A DNA stretch of 45,354 bases from UBA2108 sp963925495 (GTDB taxonomy: Bacteria; Bacteroidota; Bacteroidia; Flavobacteriales_G; Salibacteraceae): NCBI GenBank assembly GCA_963925495.1, contig CAWUST010000017.1, forward strand, positions 1 through 45,354, written 5' to 3'. Of this stretch, positions 34,051 through 42,327 are shown one piece after another (the first letter of the stretch is position 1; each line of letters opens with the position of its first letter). Under the pieces are notes generated by a model. It was not told the origin of the DNA. It did no database searches and saw only the letters and a list, made by a program, of their open reading frames with translations. The position numbers and the translations under genes were made by a program.

Positions 34051-35979
34051 ATGAAGAAAGTATTATTTCTTTTAGCCTTACTATTTGCTCTTCAAACATA
34101 TGCTGCCGGGGATTGCGATTTATTTAAACAAGAAGTTGCGGTGCTTAGCGAGCAAGTTCAAGATATGTACAAAGATATGTACGAGGCAAAATATTTCGTA
34201 AAAACGGCCAAAGAACGAAAAACCGAATCCGACAACCAAAAGCTTGGGCGATACATGAGTAGTATTAAAAAAGAGCTTGAGTTAATTGAACACGGCATGA
34301 GCCAGCTTAAATTACACCAAGATTGTGCTTGCGAAGGATTTAAGTTTCAATATTTAGACAACACGCTTATTGAGGTAAAATATTGGCTCAAAAAAGCCCA
34401 ATCCATTGACCGCGTTAGGCCGAAAAAAACGGATTACGAAGGAATTGAAGCTGAGATTGGGAAATCAATGAATAAGGCAACTAACCTTCAGATATATTTT
34501 CTAAAACCTTGTAATGATACCGCGCTTGCTCCTCAAGAAGGAAAAACAGTCGAAACCCCAATCCAACCATCATCAAAAGTTGATACTCTATTAATCAAAG
34601 AAAGCCCAAAACGAGAAACTAACAAAATTAGTGAAGTTGCACCCTCCGCCTCACCCTTTATGGACACGGTAATGCATAAAGATGTTTCTCTGAGACCTAA
34701 TGCAGTAGCTAAACCTGAAAAAAAGGAAGAAGCGTCAGAACCTACAGAGGGGGCCGAAGTAGCTACCTCAGGGACAGCGGAATCACTTGATGATGTATTT
34801 GATAGTGAATCGGCGGAAATAATAGAAGAAGATATCGCCCCAGTTTCGGAACCAGTTGCAACCGTTATGGACACGGTAAGGCACAAAGATGTTTCTACAG
34901 CTGTAAAAACACTAACAGAGCCTGGAAGTGATCAAATAGAAAATAATACAGATAAAAATGAACCTGAGACTATTTCGGAAGGAGTTGACAAAACAAATTC
35001 AGTAGAAGAAACTATGGCTGTTGAATTAGCCAAAGCTCCAATAGTTGAGTCAAGCAAAAAAGATTCGACCATAACTAAAAAGAAAAAACCTGAAAAGGAA
35101 ACTAAAACAGCAAGTGCTGTTATGGATACCGTAAAACATATGGATGTTTCTCAAGAGCCTGCTGCAAGATTAGAAAAAACAGAAGAAACTGATGACACAG
35201 CGTTTGCAACACCTCAAGTAATGGATACAGTAAGACATACTGATGTTTCGGTAGCAGCTAAAACTGAAGAGGCTCCAGAAGCAAAACCTGTTATTAAACC
35301 AGCAATAACAGTTTCTGTGGAACCAGAAAAACGTGCTCCCGCTGACCCAAATGACTTTCACTACTCGGTACAAATTGCTACCGGTAATGCAAATACTTCC
35401 GACTTAAAATATTCTTCTCTTAAAGAAGAAGTATATTCAATAAGCGAAGCCGGAATGAATAAATATAGAGTTGGGAAATACAAAAGCTTGAAGGAAGCAA
35501 AAACCTCTAAAAACAAGGCCTTTAATTCCGGCTTTATCGATGCGTTTATTGTGGTTTATAATAATGGGGAAAGAATTTCATTTGCCGATGCCAGAAACAT
35601 TGAAAACGGAGGAAGTGCATTATCTAGCAATCCCAAAAAACCAGAAAAAGATTCTGTGACAAACACACCTGAAAAAATAAAAACACCAAAACTTAAGAAA
35701 AAGGATGACGTTTTTCTTACAGTTCAAATTGGAGCGATTTTATCCAGCACCGATCCTGTATATGAATTAATAAAGTACGAAAGACTGTTTAGTTCTGAAG
35801 TACATGTTTTACATGGAGATCCTATGCGCTTTTATACTGGGAAAGCCACAACTGCTGGAGATGCAGATGCTATTTTAATCAAGGTAAGGAAAGCAGGAAT
35901 TCAAGAAGCATTTTTAATTGGTATTTCTAATAATAAACGGATTGAATATAATGCTGCTTTAGAGTATCTAGGCCTTTAA
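34051..35979 (+). CDS. Secreted SPOR-domain protein with four MDTVxHxDVS repeats
   Basis: 642 residues. Signal peptide MKKVLFLLALLFALQTYAAG, then a helical N-domain (about 20-165) with CDC and CAC-type Cys pairs. Residues about 170-430 are a low-complexity linker rich in E/K/T/P with four copies of MDTVxHxDVS at 204, 273, 358 and 391. Two C-terminal SPOR-like domains follow: FHYSVQIATGNANTSDLKYS (about 432-515) and VFLTVQIGAILSSTDPVYEL (about 555-640). SPOR domains usually bind peptidoglycan lacking stem peptides, so this protein may sit in the periplasm at the cell wall. The repeats could be binding sites for a partner or modification sites; that is not established. It is followed by purD with an independent promoter. 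Confidence 0.88.
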   Translation: MKKVLFLLALLFALQTYAAGDCDLFKQEVAVLSEQVQDMYKDMYEAKYFVKTAKERKTESDNQKLGRYMSSIKKELELIEHGMSQLKLHQDCACEGFKFQYLDNTLIEVKYWLKKAQSIDRVRPKKTDYEGIEAEIGKSMNKATNLQIYFLKPCNDTALAPQEGKTVETPIQPSSKVDTLLIKESPKRETNKISEVAPSASPFMDTVMHKDVSLRPNAVAKPEKKEEASEPTEGAEVATSGTAESLDDVFDSESAEIIEEDIAPVSEPVATVMDTVRHKDVSTAVKTLTEPGSDQIENNTDKNEPETISEGVDKTNSVEETMAVELAKAPIVESSKKDSTITKKKKPEKETKTASAVMDTVKHMDVSQEPAARLEKTEETDDTAFATPQVMDTVRHTDVSVAAKTEEAPEAKPVIKPAITVSVEPEKRAPADPNDFHYSVQIATGNANTSDLKYSSLKEEVYSISEAGMNKYRVGKYKSLKEAKTSKNKAFNSGFIDAFIVVYNNGERISFADARNIENGGSALSSNPKKPEKDSVTNTPEKIKTPKLKKKDDVFLTVQIGAILSSTDPVYELIKYERLFSSEVHVLHGDPMRFYTGKATTAGDADAILIKVRKAGIQEAFLIGISNNKRIEYNAALEYLGL

Positions 35980-36147
35980 TTGAAACCAAAAATACTCTTC
36001 AAGCCTACTTTTAGACTAAGTTTAAGACTTTAGCGAAGCTGCTGTTTTTATACTTGTTCTTGATTTTGGATGATAGGTATGCAAAATAAAACGTAAAAGT
36101 TGTTTAAAGTTCAATCAAAGAATCTATCCGAAACCAACAAGCCCGTT

Positions 36148-36155
36148 TATTTTTG
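36148..36155 (+). promoter_or_regulatory. -7 promoter box of purD
   Basis: TATTTTTG matches TAnnTTTG, 19 bases before the purD ATG. No -33 element at the normal spacing. Confidence 0.5.
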
Positions 36156-36174
36156 TGCCACTTAAAAATCTACA

Positions 36175-37449
36175 ATGAAAATACTTTTACTAGGATCGGG
36201 CGGAAGAGAATATACCATGGCCTGGAAGATGGCTCAAAGTGATTTACTTACCAAACTATACATAGCACCGGGTAATGGTGGAACCGAAAAGTTTGGGGTA
36301 AATGTAAAACTAGACGGAGAAGACTTTGATGCCATTCAATCATTTGTATTAGCCAAAGAAATTGAAATGGTAATTGTAGGGCCCGAAGCGCCATTGGTTG
36401 CCGGAATTGTAGATTACTTTAAAGCTAATTCCAAAATAAATTACATTCCTGTCATTGGCCCTGATAAAATGGGAGCCACCCTGGAAGGAAGTAAAGATTT
36501 TGCTAAAGAATTTATGGCAAGACACAATGTACCTACCGCAGCATATCAAACTTTTACGGCCAATACTTTAGAAGATGGGAAACAGTTTTTAGAAAAGCTA
36601 AACGCACCTTACGTTCTAAAAGCCGATGGATTAGCCGGTGGAAAAGGTGTTTTAATTTTAGATAATTTAGAAGAGGCAAAAAAAGAATTAGAGGCCATGC
36701 TCGTTAATAAAAAGTTTGGTGAAGCAAGTAGCAGCGTTGTTATTGAGGAGTTTTTGGATGGAATTGAACTTTCTGTTTTTGTATTAACTGATGGCAAAAA
36801 CTATTTGATTTTACCAGAAGCAAAAGACTATAAACGAATTGGCGAAAATGATTCGGGACCTAACACAGGAGGTATGGGCGCGGTCTCGCCTGTTCCTTTT
36901 GCTACAGGTAGTTTTCTCAAGAAAGTAGAAGAGCGAATTGTAAAGCCAACAATTGCGGGTTTTCAAAAGGATGGGTACGACTACAAGGGTTTTGTATTTA
37001 TTGGCCTTATGAATATCAAAGGCGACCCATTTGTAATAGAATATAATGTACGAATGGGTGACCCTGAAACTGAGGTTGTTTTACCTAGAATAAAATCGGA
37101 TTTACTGGAATTGTTTCAAAAAACTGCTACTCAAAAATTGGCGAATTTTAAATTAGAATTAAACCCCGAAACTGCCCTTACTGTTATGATGGTGTCAGGA
37201 GGATATCCCGAGAATTACCCAAAAGGAAAAACCATTACAGGAATTAATAATATAAAAGAAGGCCTTGTAATTCACGCTGGCACAAGAGCTAGTGGTGACT
37301 CTATCGAGACTTCAGGTGGGCGAGTAATTGCATGCACAGCCTATGGGGGGTCGATAAAAGAGGCACAAAAAAAAGCCTACCTAATGGTAGACCAAATTAA
37401 TTTTGAAGGCGCGTATTACCGAAAAGACATCGGAAACGACTTAATTTAA
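36175..37449 (+). CDS. purD: Phosphoribosylamine--glycine ligase
   Basis: ATP-grasp enzyme that joins glycine to phosphoribosylamine, the product of PurF, in purine synthesis. 424 residues, the normal size. N-terminal MKILLLGSGGREYTMAWKM is the substrate-binding start; VGPEAPLVAGIVDYF and GSKDFAKEFMARHNVPTA follow. The ATP-grasp signature is visible as KADGLAGGKGVLIL, and metal binding as EYNVRMGDPETEVVLPR. Its stop lies seven bases from the convergent stop of the DUF6341-like gene. It acts in the same pathway as purF and purH of this window, though not in one operon. Confidence 0.97.
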   Translation: MKILLLGSGGREYTMAWKMAQSDLLTKLYIAPGNGGTEKFGVNVKLDGEDFDAIQSFVLAKEIEMVIVGPEAPLVAGIVDYFKANSKINYIPVIGPDKMGATLEGSKDFAKEFMARHNVPTAAYQTFTANTLEDGKQFLEKLNAPYVLKADGLAGGKGVLILDNLEEAKKELEAMLVNKKFGEASSSVVIEEFLDGIELSVFVLTDGKNYLILPEAKDYKRIGENDSGPNTGGMGAVSPVPFATGSFLKKVEERIVKPTIAGFQKDGYDYKGFVFIGLMNIKGDPFVIEYNVRMGDPETEVVLPRIKSDLLELFQKTATQKLANFKLELNPETALTVMMVSGGYPENYPKGKTITGINNIKEGLVIHAGTRASGDSIETSGGRVIACTAYGGSIKEAQKKAYLMVDQINFEGAYYRKDIGNDLI

Positions 37450-37456
37450 AAGAAGA

Positions 37457-37642
37457 TTACTCTATAGTGCCATTAGCTTTTGCTTCTTTTGAAAAACGAA
37501 TTAAGTTCGTAATCCAAAAAGCGGCCATTATGAAACCAACGGTAATAAGAAACCAATTGAAATTATTTCCAAGAATACGAAGTATTCCAAAAGTCCAAAG
37601 GAAAAAATCACCTACTGCGTAAAAAAAATCAGCTGAATTCAT
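37457..37642 (-). CDS. Small membrane protein, DUF6341-like
   Basis: 61 residues with two hydrophobic stretches (about 5-26 and 29-48) and a polar tail (RFSKEAKANGTIE). The pattern LRILGNNFNWFLITVGFIMA and AFWITNLIRF resembles the short Bacteroidetes family DUF6341, as far as I can judge by eye. It sits tail to tail with purD and head to head with the DUF6427-like gene. Function unknown. Confidence 0.7.
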   Translation of the reverse strand: MNSADFFYAVGDFFLWTFGILRILGNNFNWFLITVGFIMAAFWITNLIRFSKEAKANGTIE

Positions 37643-37711
37643 AGTTTCAATTTTTTTGAGAGGGCAAATGTATAATTTAAACTATTCTACAGGCCATTCC
37701 TTAGGCGTTTT

Positions 37712-37719
37712 TACATTTG
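37712..37719 (+). promoter_or_regulatory. -7 promoter box; leaderless transcript likely
   Basis: TACATTTG ends only four bases before the ATG at 37724. As transcription normally starts about 4-7 bases after this box, the mRNA would begin at or within a few bases of the start codon. Confidence 0.45.
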
Positions 37720-37723
37720 TGAA

Positions 37724-38695
37724 ATGTTAGAAACATTCAAATCAAATAGGGCAAGCACCTTTTTAATTACGACTGTTTTAAGTATTATACTTTTTAGCTC
37801 TTTGTTTTTCATATCACAAGATGTTAATAATCAAGTGATAAACAGGAGTCTTTTGCTCCAGTTTACTATCGACTCCCCTAAATGGCTCCAATATACTATA
37901 TCCTTTTTGCTTTACGTTCTTGCAGTTTGGTATGCCAATTTTGTCGTAATAAAAAACCAAATACTTGGTAGTGGAAACCATTTAGCGGGTTTTTTTGTGC
38001 TAGTTCTTTTGGCTATTGGGCCAAATTTATTTCTTGAAAACTTAATAGCACCCACCAGCCTTCTTATTATTTGTTTTTTCGACAGATGTTTCAAAATCCA
38101 AAAAACAGCTAAACCAAACCCTTTAATATTAGACGCTTCGTTCATAACCGCATTTTTATGCATGGTCTATCTCCCATTCGTTTTATTGCTATTGCTGGTT
38201 TGGACTGCCGCTCTTTATTCTGGTGGGTTTAATTTTAAAGGTTGGCTTCTTTCTATAATATCCTTATTCATTACATTATACCTGGCCCAAGGTATGCTAT
38301 TTTTATTCGATCTTTCTTATTTCCCCACTTTAACTGGTTTTTCTCTTCAGTTCAACCAGGATGTGACTAAAGTCAATCAGATTTTTTATTATTCGTTTCT
38401 TGCATTAGTGTTAATTGCTATTCCTACCAGCTTTTCGGTGCTTCGATTTAGTAAAGTAATACTCCGAAATCACTTCAATTTAATATTTTGGAGTATCCCT
38501 GTTTTTACAATCATTTTTATCACTACTCACCTTAAAATTGGACAGGTTTCTTCTTTTCTGTTTTTTCCCTTTTCAATAATTTTGGGACAGTATTTTATAA
38601 AACTTAAAAAGAAAAAACTGGCTAACTTAGCCTTAGTAGTAATTCTAATCCTTGTTGTCGCATTTCAACTTTATCGAATTATACAACCATTATAA
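37724..38695 (+). CDS. Polytopic membrane protein, DUF6427-like
   Basis: 323 residues with about nine or ten hydrophobic segments and few charged residues. AVWYANFVVIKNQILGSGNH, LAIGPNLFLENLIAPTSLLI and NPLILDASFITAFLCMVYLP resemble the DUF6427 family of Bacteroidetes, based on topology and the segment preceding LDAS. No enzymatic or transport motif can be seen. The neighbouring short protein on the opposite strand may belong to the same conserved neighbourhood with purD. Confidence 0.75.
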   Translation: MLETFKSNRASTFLITTVLSIILFSSLFFISQDVNNQVINRSLLLQFTIDSPKWLQYTISFLLYVLAVWYANFVVIKNQILGSGNHLAGFFVLVLLAIGPNLFLENLIAPTSLLIICFFDRCFKIQKTAKPNPLILDASFITAFLCMVYLPFVLLLLLVWTAALYSGGFNFKGWLLSIISLFITLYLAQGMLFLFDLSYFPTLTGFSLQFNQDVTKVNQIFYYSFLALVLIAIPTSFSVLRFSKVILRNHFNLIFWSIPVFTIIFITTHLKIGQVSSFLFFPFSIILGQYFIKLKKKKLANLALVVILILVVAFQLYRIIQPL

Positions 38696-38745
38696 TTTTC
38701 TATTGACCTTTTATCCTGTCAATTTATTTAGGTTGAGAGTTGGAC

Positions 38746-38753
38746 TATCTTTG
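38746..38753 (+). promoter_or_regulatory. -7 promoter box of the lipoprotein gene
   Basis: TATCTTTG matches TAnnTTTG, 17 bases before the ATG at 38771. Probably drives the lipoprotein and gpsA together. Confidence 0.5.
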
Positions 38754-38770
38754 CGCATCAAATTAACATT

Positions 38771-39856
38771 ATGAAGAGTATTGGTATATTGGTTTTTATG
38801 GTTTTTATGTTTAGTATTACTGCTTGCAAAAAGGATCATTGTGATGATGGAAAAAACAACAAAGATGAAGCTGGATTAGACTGTGGTGGCAAAGACTGCA
38901 AGCCCTGTGAATCGTGTTTTGATGGAATAACAAATCAAGGGGAATTGGGAGTGGACTGCGGTGGACCTTGTGCTATTTGTCAACTTGAATGGAAAGAAGT
39001 TAGAACTGGAACTACAAAATTGACTGCTGTAAATTTTTATAAAAACGTAGGAGTTGCTGTTGGAGAAAACGGAGTAATCTTAAAAAGTTTAGATTCGGGG
39101 AAAACCTGGAGTAGTTTAACCTCAGGAACCACGTCAAACCTCAAATCAATTCATGTTTTAGATGAAAATAATTTCTTTGTTTGTGGGGTTGGAGACTTAG
39201 TAATAAGCTCTACAGATGGAACTTCTTTTTCTTCTATTAAAACTGCTAAAACTTCAGACTGGCGAGACATTCACTTTACAGATCAAAATACTGGAACTGT
39301 TTGTGGTTCTAAAATGAGAATACTTTATACTAGTGACGCCGGAAAAACATGGGTTAAAAAAATAGAGCCTAAAGTAACATCTTTGGAATCATTTGTATCC
39401 ATGAGTTTTTTAACGAATTTAGAGGCTTACATAATTGGGGGTTCAGACCTTCTGCGCACCTTAGATGGAGGAAAAAATTGGGTATCAATAGATGGCTTCA
39501 GTACTTTAAAAGCAGAAGGATTCAAGACCTTTGAAAATATACTCTACAAAACCACCTCTGATGTATATTGTATTACCGATTCTGCCATGTTTATTTCGAT
39601 AAACTCTACCAAATGGGCTGATAAATTATTGAACGTTGGCGGAGGTAAAGTCACCTTTTTAAAAAAAATGGGATTATATTCTGGGCAAAACACTAGTAAA
39701 AGTGAAGGAAAAGTACTTATTTCGTTCGATGGTGGAAGGAAATGGGAAAAGCAGGTAATTAATGCTTCCATTCAATACACTGCAGGAGAAATATTAAGTA
39801 AAGAAGTTATGGTTGTTGTTGGAGATAAAGGCACCATAATCAGACGAGATAAGTAA
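38771..39856 (+). CDS. Lipoprotein with Cys-rich modules and YCF48-like propeller
   Basis: 361 residues. A lipobox (FSITAC) with Cys19 marks a lipoprotein. Directly after it come two Cys-rich modules of the form CxDGxxNxxExGxDCGGxCxxC (CDDGKNNKDEAGLDCGG... and CFDGITNQGELGVDCGG...). The rest (about 75-361) has repeated blades with SxDxGxTW-type loops (SLDSGKTWSSL, TSDAGKTWVKK, TLDGGKNWVSI, SFDGGRKWEKQ) and ends GDKGTIIRRDK, as in YCF48/BNR-type beta propellers. It is likely on the outer membrane. gpsA follows after seven bases. Confidence 0.88.
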   Translation: MKSIGILVFMVFMFSITACKKDHCDDGKNNKDEAGLDCGGKDCKPCESCFDGITNQGELGVDCGGPCAICQLEWKEVRTGTTKLTAVNFYKNVGVAVGENGVILKSLDSGKTWSSLTSGTTSNLKSIHVLDENNFFVCGVGDLVISSTDGTSFSSIKTAKTSDWRDIHFTDQNTGTVCGSKMRILYTSDAGKTWVKKIEPKVTSLESFVSMSFLTNLEAYIIGGSDLLRTLDGGKNWVSIDGFSTLKAEGFKTFENILYKTTSDVYCITDSAMFISINSTKWADKLLNVGGGKVTFLKKMGLYSGQNTSKSEGKVLISFDGGRKWEKQVINASIQYTAGEILSKEVMVVVGDKGTIIRRDK

Positions 39857-39863
39857 GCAAATT

Positions 39864-40856
39864 ATGGAAGGACGTATTGGGGTAATTGGAGGTGGAAGCT
39901 GGGCTACGGCGTTGGTAAAAATACTTTCGGAAAATGTAGACTCCCTCAATTGGTGGATGAAAAACGAAAACTCTGTTGAATACTTCAAGAATTATCACCG
40001 AAACCCAAACTATCTTTCTTCGGTTCTTTTTGTTGGAGATAAAATTAATGTAAGCAACGACTTAAAAAAAGTAATCGATAATTCTGATATTCTAATAATG
40101 GCTACTCCGTCAGCATTTCTCTTTGATGTGTTTGATGATTACCCAAAAGAAGGATTAGATAAAAAAACAATAATTACTACCGTTAAGGGAGTTGTACCAG
40201 AATACCACGCAATTCCAGTCAAGTTTTTTCACAAGCAATTTAGAACCCCGTACAAACAAATTGGTATTATTTGCGGCCCATGTCATGCTGAAGAAGTTGC
40301 CATGGAGCGCCTTTCCTATCTTACAGTAGCTTGCGAAGATGTAGATATTGCTAATCATTTAGCCAAACTATTAAGCTGTCGTTATATAAAAACGGCCGTT
40401 TCTGATGATCTATTTGGGTCTGAACTCTCTGCGGTTCTTAAAAATGTTTACTCTGTTGCAACTGGCTTATGTCACGGATTGGGTTATGGAGACAATTTTC
40501 AGGCGGTTCTTATTTCTAATGCCCTTCAAGAAATTAAACGTTTTGTAGATGTGGTGCATCCTATTCATAGAGATGTAAATAGTTCGGCTTATCTGGGCGA
40601 TCTATTAGTAACTTGTTATTCTCAATATTCTCGAAATAGAACTTTTGGAAGTATGATTGGAAGAGGCTATTCGGTTCGTTCAGCAAAGTTTGAAATGAAT
40701 ATGGTGGCAGAAGGTTATTATGCCGCAAAAGGAGTAATAGAAATCAATAAAAAATTCAATGTTGAGCTTCCTATTTGTGATGCAGTTTACCGCGTTTTAT
40801 ACGAAAAAATAGCTCCAAGTGTAGAGATGAAACTTTTGGCGGATAAGTTAAGTTGA
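39864..40856 (+). CDS. gpsA: Glycerol-3-phosphate dehydrogenase (NAD(P)+)
   Basis: Reduces dihydroxyacetone phosphate to sn-glycerol-3-phosphate for phospholipid synthesis. 330 residues. The NAD-binding start is RIGVIGGGSWATALVKIL; the family motif with the catalytic Lys is SAVLKNVYSVATGLCHGLGY followed by GDN, and SAYLGDLLVTCYSQYSRNRT is also typical. It follows the lipoprotein gene after seven bases, so it is probably co-transcribed from its promoter, despite unrelated roles. Confidence 0.95.
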   Translation: MEGRIGVIGGGSWATALVKILSENVDSLNWWMKNENSVEYFKNYHRNPNYLSSVLFVGDKINVSNDLKKVIDNSDILIMATPSAFLFDVFDDYPKEGLDKKTIITTVKGVVPEYHAIPVKFFHKQFRTPYKQIGIICGPCHAEEVAMERLSYLTVACEDVDIANHLAKLLSCRYIKTAVSDDLFGSELSAVLKNVYSVATGLCHGLGYGDNFQAVLISNALQEIKRFVDVVHPIHRDVNSSAYLGDLLVTCYSQYSRNRTFGSMIGRGYSVRSAKFEMNMVAEGYYAAKGVIEINKKFNVELPICDAVYRVLYEKIAPSVEMKLLADKLS

Positions 40857-40966
40857 TAGATTCGCTGGAATTATTCCGGAGGTGTATACTCAAACCAAAT
40901 AATTAGTATGATAGTTGTGGCTCTAATTGCGCATGAATAAACCAAAACAATCTTTCTTTACGGACA

Positions 40967-41530
40967 ATGATGACAAACTCTTTTTTTAAGGAAATTCTCA
41001 GCCTTTCTAACATTTCCTTTGGAGAAAACTACATGACATCCATTGAGCTTAAGAATTACTTGAAAGATCCTTTTACCAAAGTTATCCTCAAAACCCAAAA
41101 CAATCTTCTCTACGGTTTTTCTATTGTTCAACGTTTGGATTTAATTCAGCTTAAAAAAGCGCTTTTTATAGACCCCAATTGGATCGAAATAGAATTTGGC
41201 TCACTCCAAACTATAGGATACAGAAAAATGATCGCTGTTGATAAAGAGTTTGAAGGGCAAGGGGTTGCCAGTCGTTTATATCAAGATGGCACCAATTGGC
41301 TTAGTGAAAAAACCAATGTAATATGCTCCGCCGTTTGGATCAAAAAAGGAGAATTTACTTTTGAGCCAATATTGAAAAAGAACGGATTCGAAGCACTTAA
41401 AACAGTCAATAATTACTGGAAAGGTGATAGCTTGAAAAGAAATTTTAATTGCCCTGTTTGTGGCGAGCCCCCGTGTTTATGTGATGCTATTATTTATAAG
41501 AAAATAATTACTGATCTTCCTCCTAAGTAA
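40967..41530 (+). CDS. GNAT N-acetyltransferase with C-terminal Cys cluster
   Basis: 187 residues. The acetyl-CoA-binding motif A is visible as MIAVDKEFEGQGVASRLYQD (V-x-x-x-x-x-Q-G-x-A pattern) and motif B as ILKKNGFEALKTVNNYWKGD. After the GNAT fold comes an unusual tail NCPVCGEPPCLCDAIIYKK with Cys162, Cys165, Cys170 and Cys172, likely to bind a zinc ion. Start: ATG 40967 or the next codon (ATG ATG). The substrate cannot be told; the zinc tail could bind a partner or a nucleic acid. The QueC-like gene follows on the same strand after 117 bases but with its own -7 box. Confidence 0.8.
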   Translation: MMTNSFFKEILSLSNISFGENYMTSIELKNYLKDPFTKVILKTQNNLLYGFSIVQRLDLIQLKKALFIDPNWIEIEFGSLQTIGYRKMIAVDKEFEGQGVASRLYQDGTNWLSEKTNVICSAVWIKKGEFTFEPILKKNGFEALKTVNNYWKGDSLKRNFNCPVCGEPPCLCDAIIYKKIITDLPPK

Positions 41531-41635
41531 AAACCACTATTTCTTATCCTGATTTCGGTTTAAATTCATTAATATTCATTTGGACACACTGTTGCTCAGA
41601 ATATTCGAGCTTATCGTATTAAATGCTTTTAAACT

Positions 41636-41643
41636 TATTTTTG
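41636..41643 (+). promoter_or_regulatory. -7 promoter box of the QueC-like gene; leaderless transcript likely
   Basis: TATTTTTG matches TAnnTTTG and ends four bases before the ATG at 41648, so transcription would start at or very near the start codon. Confidence 0.45.
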
Positions 41644-41647
41644 CTAC

Positions 41648-42307
41648 ATGGCACTTGATTATGATAAAACAAAGTTTCGAGGTATAATTCCCCTCTCTGG
41701 TGGAATAGATAGCACAGCCGGTGCCTATAAAACACTGAAAGAAAACCGAGGTGACAATTATCTCATTTTCAGAATTGACATGGTGCACGGAACAAGTGGA
41801 CACCGCACAACGCGTGAGGCTATGGCCACTGAAAAAATTCTTTTTTGGTTTGAGAATAATGGAATTAAAAACTTTGCTTTTCGAGAATTAAGAATCGATT
41901 ATTCGCAACTTGGTATGGTGCCTCCAGTGTGGGATAGTGAAGTAGTGAATTTTGCCGCCAGCCTTGTTATTCAAGCGAACCCAGAAATTTATGAGTTTAT
42001 TGAAGGTGCAATAAAAGACGATTTTGAGGAAAAAGGTTTTGATGAACGTTTAGATAAAATCGCCAAAATCCTTTACTTGCATACGGGAAAATCAAAGGAA
42101 AATTTGAAAATTGTTTTTCCAGTGAAAAATCTTTCCAAGTACGAAGTTATGAATAGCATACCCAATGATTTACTAGAATTAACGTGGAGTTGTAGGTATC
42201 CGAAAATTGTGGAAATGTGGACTTTTGGACGTTGTCATGAATGTCCTCAATGTAAGGTGATTAATGAAGTAAAGAAAAACAATCCAGGTGAATTTATAGA
42301 TGTTTAA
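41648..42307 (+). CDS. QueC-like PP-loop ATPase
   Basis: 219 residues. The PP-loop SGGIDS lies at 17-22 (IIPLSGGIDSTAGAYKTL), the ATP-pyrophosphatase signature shared by QueC, TilS, MnmA and NAD synthase. The C-terminal zinc site matches QueC: Cys182 (LTWSCRYP), Cys196, Cys199 and Cys202 (GRCHECPQC). QueC makes preQ0 for queuosine or deazaguanine modification. Yet the middle (NGTSG-like VHGTSGHRTTREAMATEKIL, SQLGMVPPVWDSEVVNF) does not look like canonical QueC, and no queD, queE or queF is near. It may adenylate another carboxylate. Downstream SDR gene follows after 20 bases, so the two are probably co-transcribed. Confidence 0.8.
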   Translation: MALDYDKTKFRGIIPLSGGIDSTAGAYKTLKENRGDNYLIFRIDMVHGTSGHRTTREAMATEKILFWFENNGIKNFAFRELRIDYSQLGMVPPVWDSEVVNFAASLVIQANPEIYEFIEGAIKDDFEEKGFDERLDKIAKILYLHTGKSKENLKIVFPVKNLSKYEVMNSIPNDLLELTWSCRYPKIVEMWTFGRCHECPQCKVINEVKKNNPGEFIDV

Positions 42308-42327
42308 ACGAGTTTGACTCTTATAAA

